From a bacterium (GTDB taxonomy: Bacteria > Zhuqueibacterota > Zhuqueibacteria > Residuimicrobiales > Residuimicrobiaceae), in contig JAKPUX010000073.1 in assembly GCA_029554865.1 (NCBI GenBank), positions 1 to 39,881 of the forward strand: 39,881 nucleotides of DNA, read 5' to 3'. The notes under the pieces are model-generated. The model was given only the letters and a program-made list of their open reading frames with translations, was not told the DNA's origin and did not search any database. Numbering within the stretch: the first letter of the stretch is position 1; each line of letters starts with the position of its first letter. Shown here piece after piece: positions 15,215-22,202 of this stretch. The position numbers and the translations under genes were made by a program.

Positions 15215-15249
15215 CTTCTGCCAAAGCATGAGCCGCCCGAGGGCAGAAG
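15215..15249 (-). promoter_or_regulatory. 5'-leader stem-loop of the cold-shock mRNA
   Basis: A perfect 8-bp inverted repeat, CTTCTGCC (15242-15249, minus sense) with GGCAGAAG (15215-15222), enclosing a 19-nt GC-rich loop with its own inner pairing options. It lies between the predicted start (near 15260) and the ribosome site and could switch conformation with temperature. Structure only; not tested. Confidence 0.5.
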
Positions 15250-15266
15250 CGCTTTCTCTTGGCGTT

Positions 15267-15295
15267 AATGTAGGTAAACCATGTTTTTTAGTCAA
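15267..15295 (-). promoter_or_regulatory. Sigma-70-type promoter of the cold-shock gene
   Basis: Minus strand: TTGACT (15290-15295), exact 17-bp spacer, TACATT (15267-15272). The -35 box is about 10 nt behind the stop codon of rpe, so the cold-shock gene can be read from here or by readthrough from the rpe unit. Confidence 0.75.
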
Positions 15296-15304
15296 GCGTT
15301 TTCT

Positions 15305-15961
15305 TCAGGCCTGCAAACTCATTCGCAGCTGCCGGACCGCCCCGGCAATGTCATTCTGGCGAAAAATCGCCTGTCCGATCACCAGGACATCGGCGCCGGC
15401 TGAAACCACCCCGCTGGCGCTCGTCTCGTCGATGCCGCCATCCACCTCGATCAGGTACTCGAGGCTCCGCTCTGCACGCCATCTCTTGAGCTGGGCGATG
15501 CGCTCACCCGCGCCGGGCAGGTAGCGCTGGCCGCCGAAGCCGGGTTCGACGGACATGACCAGCACCATCTCCACCAGGGAGAGGACCGGCTCGATCATCA
15601 GCAGGGGTGTGGCGGGATTGAGGGTGACGCCGGGCCTGACGCCGAGAGTGCGGATATTTTCAAGAGTGCGCCAGAGGTGGGGACAAGCCTCGACATGTAC
15701 CGTGATGAGATCGGCTCCGGCTTCCTGGAAGGCGGAGATATAGGCGTCGGCGTTGCTGATCATGAGATGGACATCGAGGGGCAGGGCGGTGATCCGCCGG
15801 ATCGCCGCCACAATCATCGGACCAAAGGTCATGTTGGGCACAAAGTGGCCATCCATGATGTCCAGATGAATCCAGTCCGCCCCCCCGCTCTCGAGGGCGG
15901 TGATCTGTTCAGCGAGCCGGCTGAAATCGGCGTTGAGCACCGATGGTGCGATGATGGCCAT
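15305..15961 (-). CDS. rpe: Ribulose-phosphate 3-epimerase
   Basis: 218 aa. Rpe interconverts ribulose-5-phosphate and xylulose-5-phosphate in the pentose phosphate pathway. TIM-barrel motifs: IAPSVLNADFSRL, the metal site HLDIMDGHFVPN (His, Asp), DVHLMI (His), MSVEPGFGGQ and the catalytic VDGGI near the end. Start: GGGGGGAGG before ATG. It lies 12 nt behind the PASTA gene and is the last gene of the radA unit. Confidence 0.96.
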   Translation of the reverse strand: MAIIAPSVLNADFSRLAEQITALESGGADWIHLDIMDGHFVPNMTFGPMIVAAIRRITALPLDVHLMISNADAYISAFQEAGADLITVHVEACPHLWRTLENIRTLGVRPGVTLNPATPLLMIEPVLSLVEMVLVMSVEPGFGGQRYLPGAGERIAQLKRWRAERSLEYLIEVDGGIDETSASGVVSAGADVLVIGQAIFRQNDIAGAVRQLRMSLQA

Positions 15962-15973
15962 AGAACCTCCCCC

Positions 15974-16744
15974 CTACTCTTCGAGCACGCTGATGACCAG
16001 ATCGAGGGCATCACCCTTGTTGACCACTGTGCCCGCTTCGATCGACTGGCTGACCACGGTATTGGGCAGCAGTTTGCCGGTGCGCTGTTCGCTGATCTGC
16101 CCCTTGACCAGACCGGCCTTGGTGATCAGCTGAAGGGCCTGATCGAGCGAGAGGCCGACAGTCTCGGGGACGATGTACTCGGATGGCTCGATGCCTGCGC
16201 TGACGCTGAGGTCGATGCGGGTACCAAGGCGGATATCGCCACCCGGGCTGACGGATTGGGCGCAGACTACCCCTTCCGGATAAAACTCATCGGTGCGATA
16301 GTCGACATGGCCCAGTTCAAGATCCGCTTCCTGCAGGGCGAAGCGGGCATCGCGCTCGGAGAGACCAACCAGCTTGGGCATGGTGAGGATCTTTTGTCCA
16401 CGACTGACCGTCAGGTAGATGCGGCGGCCCTTCTTGACCGGGATTCCCGCTTCCGGCACCTGAAAGAGCACATCGCCCGCGGCGACCTTTTCATCGTACT
16501 GCTCGCTTCCCTTGACAGCCCGCAATCCGAGGTCGCGCAGGCGCCGCTCTGCGGCATTGAAGGGCTGGTTGATGACATCGGGGACAGCGATGGACTGATA
16601 TTGCCGGGTGTAGAGGGGCATGATCGCCCAGTCGAGGAGCAGATAAGAGAGGAGCAGGGCGGCCGCCACGTAGGCGCTCTTGCGCTGCCAGGAGAGGCGC
16701 CCCCACTGCTGAAGGTCTTGCTTGATGAAATTCATATTAGCCAA
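15974..16744 (-). CDS. Membrane-anchored triple-PASTA protein without kinase domain
   Basis: 256 aa. A short cytoplasmic N-terminus, one membrane helix (about 24-45), then three PASTA domains (about 52-117, 119-187 and 194-254), each starting like VPDVIN, MPKLVG or VPETVG and ending in a KKGRRIYLTVSRG-type strand. PASTA domains bind muropeptides or the cell wall, usually behind a Ser/Thr kinase or PBP; here nothing is attached. Start: a TTG at 16744 has GGAG six bases upstream and overlaps the fmt stop; the ATG at 16735 lies one base after the fmt stop but lacks a good site. It could be a peptidoglycan sensor or structural protein. Confidence 0.88.
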   Translation of the reverse strand: MANMNFIKQDLQQWGRLSWQRKSAYVAAALLLSYLLLDWAIMPLYTRQYQSIAVPDVINQPFNAAERRLRDLGLRAVKGSEQYDEKVAAGDVLFQVPEAGIPVKKGRRIYLTVSRGQKILTMPKLVGLSERDARFALQEADLELGHVDYRTDEFYPEGVVCAQSVSPGGDIRLGTRIDLSVSAGIEPSEYIVPETVGLSLDQALQLITKAGLVKGQISEQRTGKLLPNTVVSQSIEAGTVVNKGDALDLVISVLEE

Positions 16745-17663
16745 TGATTTCTCCGGGATTCAGGCTGTGTCCGCGCAAGAACTCGGCGGCGGAGAGGGCC
16801 TTTCCTCCTTCAGGTTGTAGGGTGACAAGTTCCAGCGCGCCGTCGCCGGTGGCGGCCAGGAGGGGGCACTTGCCCCCTGCGTAAATCAGGGTTCCAGGTT
16901 TGTCATGCTTCCCGGCGGGTCCGGGGCGCGCTTTGATGATCTTGAGGGTTCTGCCGCGCCACCGCGTCCAGGCGGCCGGATAGGGCGAGAGCCCGCGCAC
17001 CAGATTGTGGAGCGCGCCGGTGGGCCTGTTCCAGTCGATCAGGCCCATTTCCCGGGTCAGTTTGGGCGCACGCGTCGCCGCCCCCTCCTGCGGTTTGGGC
17101 ACGAGCGTGCCCGCATCGAGCCCGGCGACAGTCCGGAACAAAAGCTCCCCCCCTTCTTCGGCGAGGAGGTCATGCAGCTCTCCGGCGGTCATCTCCTCTC
17201 CGATCGGCACCCGGCACTGCAGCAGCCAGCTGCCGGTATCGACCTTTTCATCGATGAAGAAGGTGGTCGCACCGGTCTCCTTCTCGCCGTTGATAATGGC
17301 CCAGTTGATGGGTGCGGCTCCGCGGTACCGGGGCAGCAGCGAGGCGTGGAGGTTGACGGTGCCGATCCGGGGCAGGGAAAAGACCTCGGGCGGCAGGATT
17401 CTGAATGCAACCACCACGAAGAGATCCGCAGCGAGCCCGCGCAGTTCCTGAATGAAGGCGGGATCGCGCATCTCCCCGGGCTGCAGCAGTGCAAGATGGA
17501 GCCCGAGAGCGCACTCCTTGACAGCAGATGGGCGCAGATGGCGCCCGCGACCGGCCGGCTTGTCGGGCACCGTGACCACTGCGGGGATATCGTGGCCGGC
17601 CTCGATCAGCCCGGTCAGGCTGGGGAGGGCGAATTCAGGCGTGCCCATAAAGACGATTCTCAT
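16737..17663 (-). CDS. fmt: Methionyl-tRNA formyltransferase
   Basis: 308 aa. Fmt formylates initiator Met-tRNA using 10-formyl-tetrahydrofolate. Motifs: MRIVFMGTPEFALPSL at the N-terminus, the catalytic region HASLLPRYRGAAPINWAIINGEKETGATTFFI (with the SLLP signature), and the DTG after it. The C-terminal oligonucleotide-binding domain is complete. The start is ATG 17663 (MRIVFMG); longer in-frame starts add unlike residues. The usual partner def is not here; fmt lies between yajC and the PASTA gene. Its last codons overlap the start of the PASTA protein. Confidence 0.95.
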   Translation of the reverse strand: MRIVFMGTPEFALPSLTGLIEAGHDIPAVVTVPDKPAGRGRHLRPSAVKECALGLHLALLQPGEMRDPAFIQELRGLAADLFVVVAFRILPPEVFSLPRIGTVNLHASLLPRYRGAAPINWAIINGEKETGATTFFIDEKVDTGSWLLQCRVPIGEEMTAGELHDLLAEEGGELLFRTVAGLDAGTLVPKPQEGAATRAPKLTREMGLIDWNRPTGALHNLVRGLSPYPAAWTRWRGRTLKIIKARPGPAGKHDKPGTLIYAGGKCPLLAATGDGALELVTLQPEGGKALSAAEFLRGHSLNPGEIIG

Positions 17664-17771
17664 GACTTTTGCTTTCATCATCGGCCGCGCCGCCAGCCCG
17701 GAGTGCAACGGGGCTGCATCAGGCTGCTGCAGTCCGATGAGACCCCAGACGTAACGGTACGAAAGGCCGGA

Positions 17772-18113
17772 TCAGGAAACGCTACCCTCGGTCTCAGCCA
17801 GTTTCCGGGCAATCGCTGCTTTATTGACCTCGATCTTGACATTGTCCGCAATCTTGATAACGATGATATTTTCCTTTTCCTTGATGCCCTGGACGATCCC
17901 GTAGATGCCGCCGATGGTCACGACCCGATCCCCCTTTTGCAGGGCGCTGAGCATCTGGGCCATCTCCTTCTGTTTCTTGGCCTGGGGCCGGAACATCAGG
18001 AAATACATGATGGCGATGATGAGGATGATGGGCAGGAATAGGCCCAGGGTGCTGCCACCGCTCTGCTGTCCTGCCGGTGCGGTCATGGCGAGAAAAAACA
18101 TCACTGAGTTCAT
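17772..18113 (-). CDS. yajC: Preprotein translocase auxiliary subunit YajC
   Basis: 113 aa. YajC joins SecDF in the Sec translocon. One membrane helix (about 22-43, FLPIILIIAIMYFLMFRPQ) with the YajC hallmark FRPQAKKQKE, then the GDRVVTIGGIYGIV motif. AAAGGAGG six bases before ATG 18113 decides the start. It follows tgt by 19 nt, the common tgt-yajC arrangement, but secD and secF do not follow; fmt does. Confidence 0.95.
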   Translation of the reverse strand: MNSVMFFLAMTAPAGQQSGGSTLGLFLPIILIIAIMYFLMFRPQAKKQKEMAQMLSALQKGDRVVTIGGIYGIVQGIKEKENIIVIKIADNVKIEVNKAAIARKLAETEGSVS

Positions 18114-18132
18114 GAATACCTCCTTTGATGGG

Positions 18133-19290
18133 TCATGATGATTCGGCATGGTGCCGGTTGGAATGATAATGGGCCAGAAAATCCTTTTTGAATTCGAGAT
18201 AGCGTCCCTGCAGGATCGCCTGGCGGGCGCGGCCCATCAGCCCCAGGTAGAAATGGAGATTATGCAAGCTGATGAGGCGGAGCACCAGCACCTCCTGAGC
18301 GCTGAAGAGATGGCGCAGGTAGGCGCGGGTGAAGGTGCGGCAGGTATAGCAATTGCACGCCTCGTCGAGCGGGGCGAACTGCTCGCGGAATTTGGCGTTC
18401 TTGATGACAATCTGTCCGCCCGAAGTAAAAGCGGTGCCGTTGCGGCCGTTGCGGGTGGGCATGATGCAGTCGAACATGTCCACCCCGAGTTCGATGCCCT
18501 CGAGCAGGTCCTCGGGTTTGCCGACCCCCATCAGGTAGCGGGGCTTGTTCCCGGGCAGCAGGGCGGTGACGAGCCCGGTGATCTCGAACATTGCCTGCTT
18601 GGGCTCGCCCACGGAGAGTCCGCCGATGGCATAGCCGGGAAAATCCATTTCGATCAGGGCCTCGGCGCTCTGGCGGCGCAGATCGGCGTAGACGCTGCCC
18701 TGGACAATGGCGAACTGGTGCTGGATGAAGCCGTGGCGTTCCCCGATTTCCGAAAAGGCGTCGCGGCTGCGACGCGCCCAGTCAATGGTGAGCTGATGGG
18801 CCTTGAGGGCGTAGCGGTAGTCGCAGGGATAGGGGGCGCACTCATCCAGAACCATCATGATATTCGAGCCGAGATCGCGTTGAATCTCCACCACCTTCTC
18901 CGGGCTGAAAAAGTGGCGCGAGCCATCGATATGGGAGCGGAAATGAAAACCCTCCGGGGTTATACGATTTAGTTCGGAGAGGCTGAAAACCTGGTAGCCG
19001 CCGCTATCCGTGAGGATGGGGCGGTTCCAGGCGCTGAATTTCTGCACACCCCCGGCCTTGCGCACCAGCTCGGCACCGGGCCGCAGGTAGAGGTGATAGG
19101 TATTGTTGAGAATGATCTGCGCCCCGGCGTCGTTCAGGTCGACGGGCGACAGGGTCTTCACGGAGGCCTGGGTTCCCACCGGCATGAAGATCGGGGTCTG
19201 GATGGTCCCGTGAGCAGTGTGCAGCAGGCCCGCGCGAGCCTGGCAGCTGCGGTCATACCTGACTATGCTGAAAAAGGGGCGGTCGCTCAT
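18133..19290 (-). CDS. tgt: Queuine tRNA-ribosyltransferase
   Basis: 385 aa. Tgt exchanges guanine-34 of Asp, Asn, His and Tyr tRNAs for preQ1, the precursor of queuosine. Seen: DSGGYQVFSL (with the catalytic-site Asp), the nucleophile region DMFDCIMPTRNGRNG, and the zinc site CNCYTCRTFTRAYLRHLF with the His of SLHNLHFY. Start ATG 19290; a GTG three codons earlier (19299) is possible. Overlap-level spacing behind radA and close before yajC supports one transcript. The tRNA-His in this window is one of its natural substrates. Confidence 0.95.
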   Translation of the reverse strand: MSDRPFFSIVRYDRSCQARAGLLHTAHGTIQTPIFMPVGTQASVKTLSPVDLNDAGAQIILNNTYHLYLRPGAELVRKAGGVQKFSAWNRPILTDSGGYQVFSLSELNRITPEGFHFRSHIDGSRHFFSPEKVVEIQRDLGSNIMMVLDECAPYPCDYRYALKAHQLTIDWARRSRDAFSEIGERHGFIQHQFAIVQGSVYADLRRQSAEALIEMDFPGYAIGGLSVGEPKQAMFEITGLVTALLPGNKPRYLMGVGKPEDLLEGIELGVDMFDCIMPTRNGRNGTAFTSGGQIVIKNAKFREQFAPLDEACNCYTCRTFTRAYLRHLFSAQEVLVLRLISLHNLHFYLGLMGRARQAILQGRYLEFKKDFLAHYHSNRHHAESS

Positions 19291-19302
19291 TGTGTCCACT
19301 GC

Positions 19303-20676
19303 TCACTGGAGAACGGCATCGAGGGCCTCCTGGGCCTGGCTGACGGCGAAGATGTTCATGCCTGTGCCTGTCGGCAGGCTTTTCTTGTTGCCGCGCGGGA
19401 TCACGGCCCTTTTGAAGCCCATTTTTTCCGCCTCGGCCAGGCGGGCTTCGATGTGGGCGACGGAACGCAGTTCCCCGCCAAGGCCGACCTCGCCGATGAG
19501 GATCGCTTCAGGATCGATGACGCGGCTGCGCATGCTCGAAGCGATGCAGGCGACCACGCCGATATCCGCCGCGGTTTCGTCGATGCGAAATCCGCCGACG
19601 GCGTTGACATAGACGTCCATGGTGCCGACGCGGTAGCCCAGCCTCTTTTCCAGCACGGCCAGGAGCATTTGCAGCCGCTTGATATCGATCCCGTTGGTGG
19701 TGCGCTGGGGCAGTCCGTAGTTGGAGGGGCTCACCAGGGCCTGGATTTCCAGCAGGATCGGTCGGGTCCCCTCCATACAGCAAATCACCGAGGAGCCGTT
19801 ATTGGCGGTCTGGCGTTCAGAGAGGAAGACAGCCGAGGGATTGGGGACATCGCGCAGCCCCCGCTCGGTCATCTCAAAGACCCCGATCTCGCGGGTGGAA
19901 CCGAAGCGGTTTTTGGCGGCGCGGAGGATGCGGTAAAAGTGGTCACGGTCGCCCTCGAAGAGCAGGAGGGCATCGACCATATGTTCAAGTACCTTGGGAC
20001 CGGCGAGCATCCCTTCCTTGGTGACATGGCCGACCAAAAAGACCGGGATGTGCTCGCTCTTGGCGACCTGGATGAGGCGCAGGGCACACTCGCGAACCTG
20101 GCTGACGCTGCCCGGGGCGCTCTCAAGCAAAGGGGTATACATGGTCTGGATGGAGTCGACGACGATGAGCCGGGGATTGAGGCCGGCGACGGCATCGCGG
20201 ACGCTCTCGATTTCGGTCTCGGCGAGGATATAGAGCCCTTCGGAGTCGAGTCCGAGGCGCTGGGCGCGCATCTTGGTCTGCTGGGCGGACTCTTCGCCGG
20301 TCACGTAGAGCACCTTGAAATCCCGGCGTCCAAGTCCGGCGGCCTCCTGCAACAGCAGGGTCGATTTGCCAATGCCGGGATCTCCCCCGATCAGGATAAC
20401 GGCGCCGGGGACAATGCCTCCGCCAAGGACCCGGTTGAATTCGGGACTGATGGTCTGGAGTCGAGGCATCTGGTCAGTCGAGATCGCCTCAAGAGGCAGG
20501 GGCTGGCTCCTGACGCCGCTCGCATGTCCGGTCGTGCGCACATCAGCGGCCGGAGCGCGTTCCTCGACAAAGCTGTTCCAGGAGTCGCAGGCCGGGCACT
20601 TGCCCAGCCAGCGCGGCGAGATGTTGCCGCAGCTCTGGCAGACGAAATGCACCTTCTCTTTTTTGGATTTATTCAT
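19303..20676 (-). CDS. radA: DNA repair protein RadA (Sms), possibly from a leaderless mRNA
   Basis: 457 aa, the usual length. RadA is a RecA-like helicase that helps branch migration in recombination. Domains: the zinc finger CQSCG...CPAC (Cys 13, 16, 27, 30), RecA core with Walker A GGDPGIGKST (about 97-106) and the RadA-specific KNRFGST, then the Lon-protease-like C-terminal domain. Start ATG 20676. No ribosome site is visible before it, and the -10 box TACTTT ends only 7 nt upstream, so transcription probably starts on or next to the A of ATG. It heads the radA-tgt-yajC-fmt-PASTA-rpe series. Confidence 0.95.
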   Translation of the reverse strand: MNKSKKEKVHFVCQSCGNISPRWLGKCPACDSWNSFVEERAPAADVRTTGHASGVRSQPLPLEAISTDQMPRLQTISPEFNRVLGGGIVPGAVILIGGDPGIGKSTLLLQEAAGLGRRDFKVLYVTGEESAQQTKMRAQRLGLDSEGLYILAETEIESVRDAVAGLNPRLIVVDSIQTMYTPLLESAPGSVSQVRECALRLIQVAKSEHIPVFLVGHVTKEGMLAGPKVLEHMVDALLLFEGDRDHFYRILRAAKNRFGSTREIGVFEMTERGLRDVPNPSAVFLSERQTANNGSSVICCMEGTRPILLEIQALVSPSNYGLPQRTTNGIDIKRLQMLLAVLEKRLGYRVGTMDVYVNAVGGFRIDETAADIGVVACIASSMRSRVIDPEAILIGEVGLGGELRSVAHIEARLAEAEKMGFKRAVIPRGNKKSLPTGTGMNIFAVSQAQEALDAVLQ

Positions 20677-20683
20677 GCTGCAA

Positions 20684-20712
20684 AAAGTATCGAAATAATG
20701 GCAAAAAGTCAA
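20684..20712 (-). promoter_or_regulatory. Sigma-70-type promoter of radA, predicted leaderless
   Basis: Minus strand: TTGACT (20707-20712), 17-bp spacer, TACTTT (20684-20689); the ATG starts at 20676. A normal start distance (6-8 nt) puts the transcript's first base at the initiation codon. Confidence 0.7.
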
Positions 20713-20794
20713 GCCATTTTTGCTAAGTTATTATTTTTCAGCGATAACTATCGGGGCGACGAGGTGTATGGCTCCCCATTCCTGCAGATTAGCC

Positions 20795-20823
20795 TTGATT
20801 TGGGTGCGTTAATACTCTACATT
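20795..20823 (+). promoter_or_regulatory. Sigma-70-type promoter of the decarboxylase-DUF362 pair
   Basis: TTGATT (20795-20800), exact 17-bp spacer, TACATT (20818-20823). The start near 20830 gives a leader of about 65 nt. Between this and the divergent radA promoter lie 82 bp with a GATAACTATC palindrome at 20742-20751 that might be an operator (speculative). Confidence 0.65.
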
Positions 20824-20894
20824 GAGAGGTGCAAATGGAGGTCTCCACTGCGTTGACCTGGCAGCGGAGCATGCATTTCCAGCCGGGAGTGAGA

Positions 20895-22181
20895 ATGAAA
20901 ATAAGCAAATCGAGCATCAGCCGGGCCCTTCGCCGGGCCATCGCTGAGCGCGGCATGATCAGGGAAGAGGATACAGCCGTCATCTTTTACGATCTTTCGT
21001 GGCTGCAGGGACGGATCGGGGAACTGGTCTCGCTCTTTCCGGCGGAGACCCTCCACGCCATCGCGGTCAAGGCCAATCCGCTGGTCAAGGTGCTTAAAGA
21101 GATCCAAAAATCCGGGCTGGGACTGGAAGCGGCGAGTCTGCCCGAACTCTGTCTGGCCCAGAAAACGGGGGTGGCGCCTGACCGCATCGTCTATGATTCC
21201 CCGGCCAAGAGCCGCAAGGAACTCGAATACGCCCTGCAGGCAGGCGTGCATATCAATGCGGACTCTTTGGCGGAGCTCGCGCGCATCGATGAGCTGCTCA
21301 AGAGCATGCCCCTGACCGGCACCATCGGGGTGCGCATCAATCCCCAGGTGGGTTCCGGATCGATCTCGATGCTGAGCGTGGCGGGGGAGTATTCCAAATT
21401 TGGAGTGCCGATCAAGCAGCAGCGCGAGGCCCTGCTCTCCTCCTTTCTCCGCTTTGACTGGCTGAAGGGGGTGCATCTGCATGTAGGATCGCAGGGCTGC
21501 GAGCTCGAGCTCATCATGAGGGGCATCGAAACGGTCTACAATTTCGCCCTGGAGGCCAATCGGCTGCTCGAGCGCGAAGGCAAGGAGAGACGCATCACCA
21601 TATTTGACATCGGCGGAGGCATGCCGGTAGCTTACCGACCTGACGCGAAAATCCCTGCAATGGAGGAGTATGCCGCCCTCTTAAAGTCGCGCCTGCCCGG
21701 CCTCTTCGATGGTTCCTTCCGGGTGATCACCGAGTTCGGCCGCTGGCTCCATGCCCACAGCGGCTGGACCGCCAGCAGGGTGGAATATGTCAAACGGGAC
21801 GATAAGGTGAATACCGTCATGATCCACGTCGGGGCCGACCTGCTGCTGCGCCGATGCTACCGCCCGGAAGAGTGGCATCACGAGATCGCGGTGGCCGATC
21901 GCAGTGGCCGCCTCAAACGGGGCCGGGAACGCAAGCCCTTCACCATTGCTGGTCCCCTCTGCTTCGCCGGTGACATCATCGCCCGGGAGGTCACACTGCC
22001 GCCGGTCGAGGAAGGCGATTACATCCTCATCCAGGACACCGGCGCCTATACCCTGAGCATGTGGTCCCTGTACAACAGCCGCCAGATCCCCCGCGTGCTC
22101 GGCTATTACGATGAAGGGGAGCGCTTCGAACTCTTGCGGGAACGAGAATCTCTGGCGCAGAAGGTTGAATTCTGGGGGTAA
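20895..22181 (+). CDS. Fold-III PLP-dependent decarboxylase-like protein (DAP decarboxylase relative)
   Basis: 428 aa. Alanine-racemase fold with the PLP lysine in AVKANP (Lys59), HVGSQ (196-200), the phosphate-binding DIGGGMPV (238-245), and the C-terminal GAY...SLYNSR (383-396). This matches the DAP/ornithine/arginine decarboxylase family. But the usual CESGD substrate segment reads CFAGD (356-360), losing the Glu, and the EPGRxLVA segment reads EFGRWLHA (280-287). So it is unlikely to be the housekeeping lysA; a different amino acid or imino substrate is more likely. Start: GGGAG five bases before ATG. Followed after 21 nt by the membrane/DUF362 protein, the two forming one unit. Confidence 0.85.
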   Translation: MKISKSSISRALRRAIAERGMIREEDTAVIFYDLSWLQGRIGELVSLFPAETLHAIAVKANPLVKVLKEIQKSGLGLEAASLPELCLAQKTGVAPDRIVYDSPAKSRKELEYALQAGVHINADSLAELARIDELLKSMPLTGTIGVRINPQVGSGSISMLSVAGEYSKFGVPIKQQREALLSSFLRFDWLKGVHLHVGSQGCELELIMRGIETVYNFALEANRLLEREGKERRITIFDIGGGMPVAYRPDAKIPAMEEYAALLKSRLPGLFDGSFRVITEFGRWLHAHSGWTASRVEYVKRDDKVNTVMIHVGADLLLRRCYRPEEWHHEIAVADRSGRLKRGRERKPFTIAGPLCFAGDIIAREVTLPPVEEGDYILIQDTGAYTLSMWSLYNSRQIPRVLGYYDEGERFELLRERESLAQKVEFWG

Positions 22182-22202
22182 AGGAGAGGAAAGGAGTTGG
22201 TC

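Noticed and set aside
19093-20856. A 587-aa open reading frame on the plus strand
   Set aside because: It runs antisense through tgt and radA, both firmly identified, and reads as low-complexity Gly/Asp/His-rich sequence.
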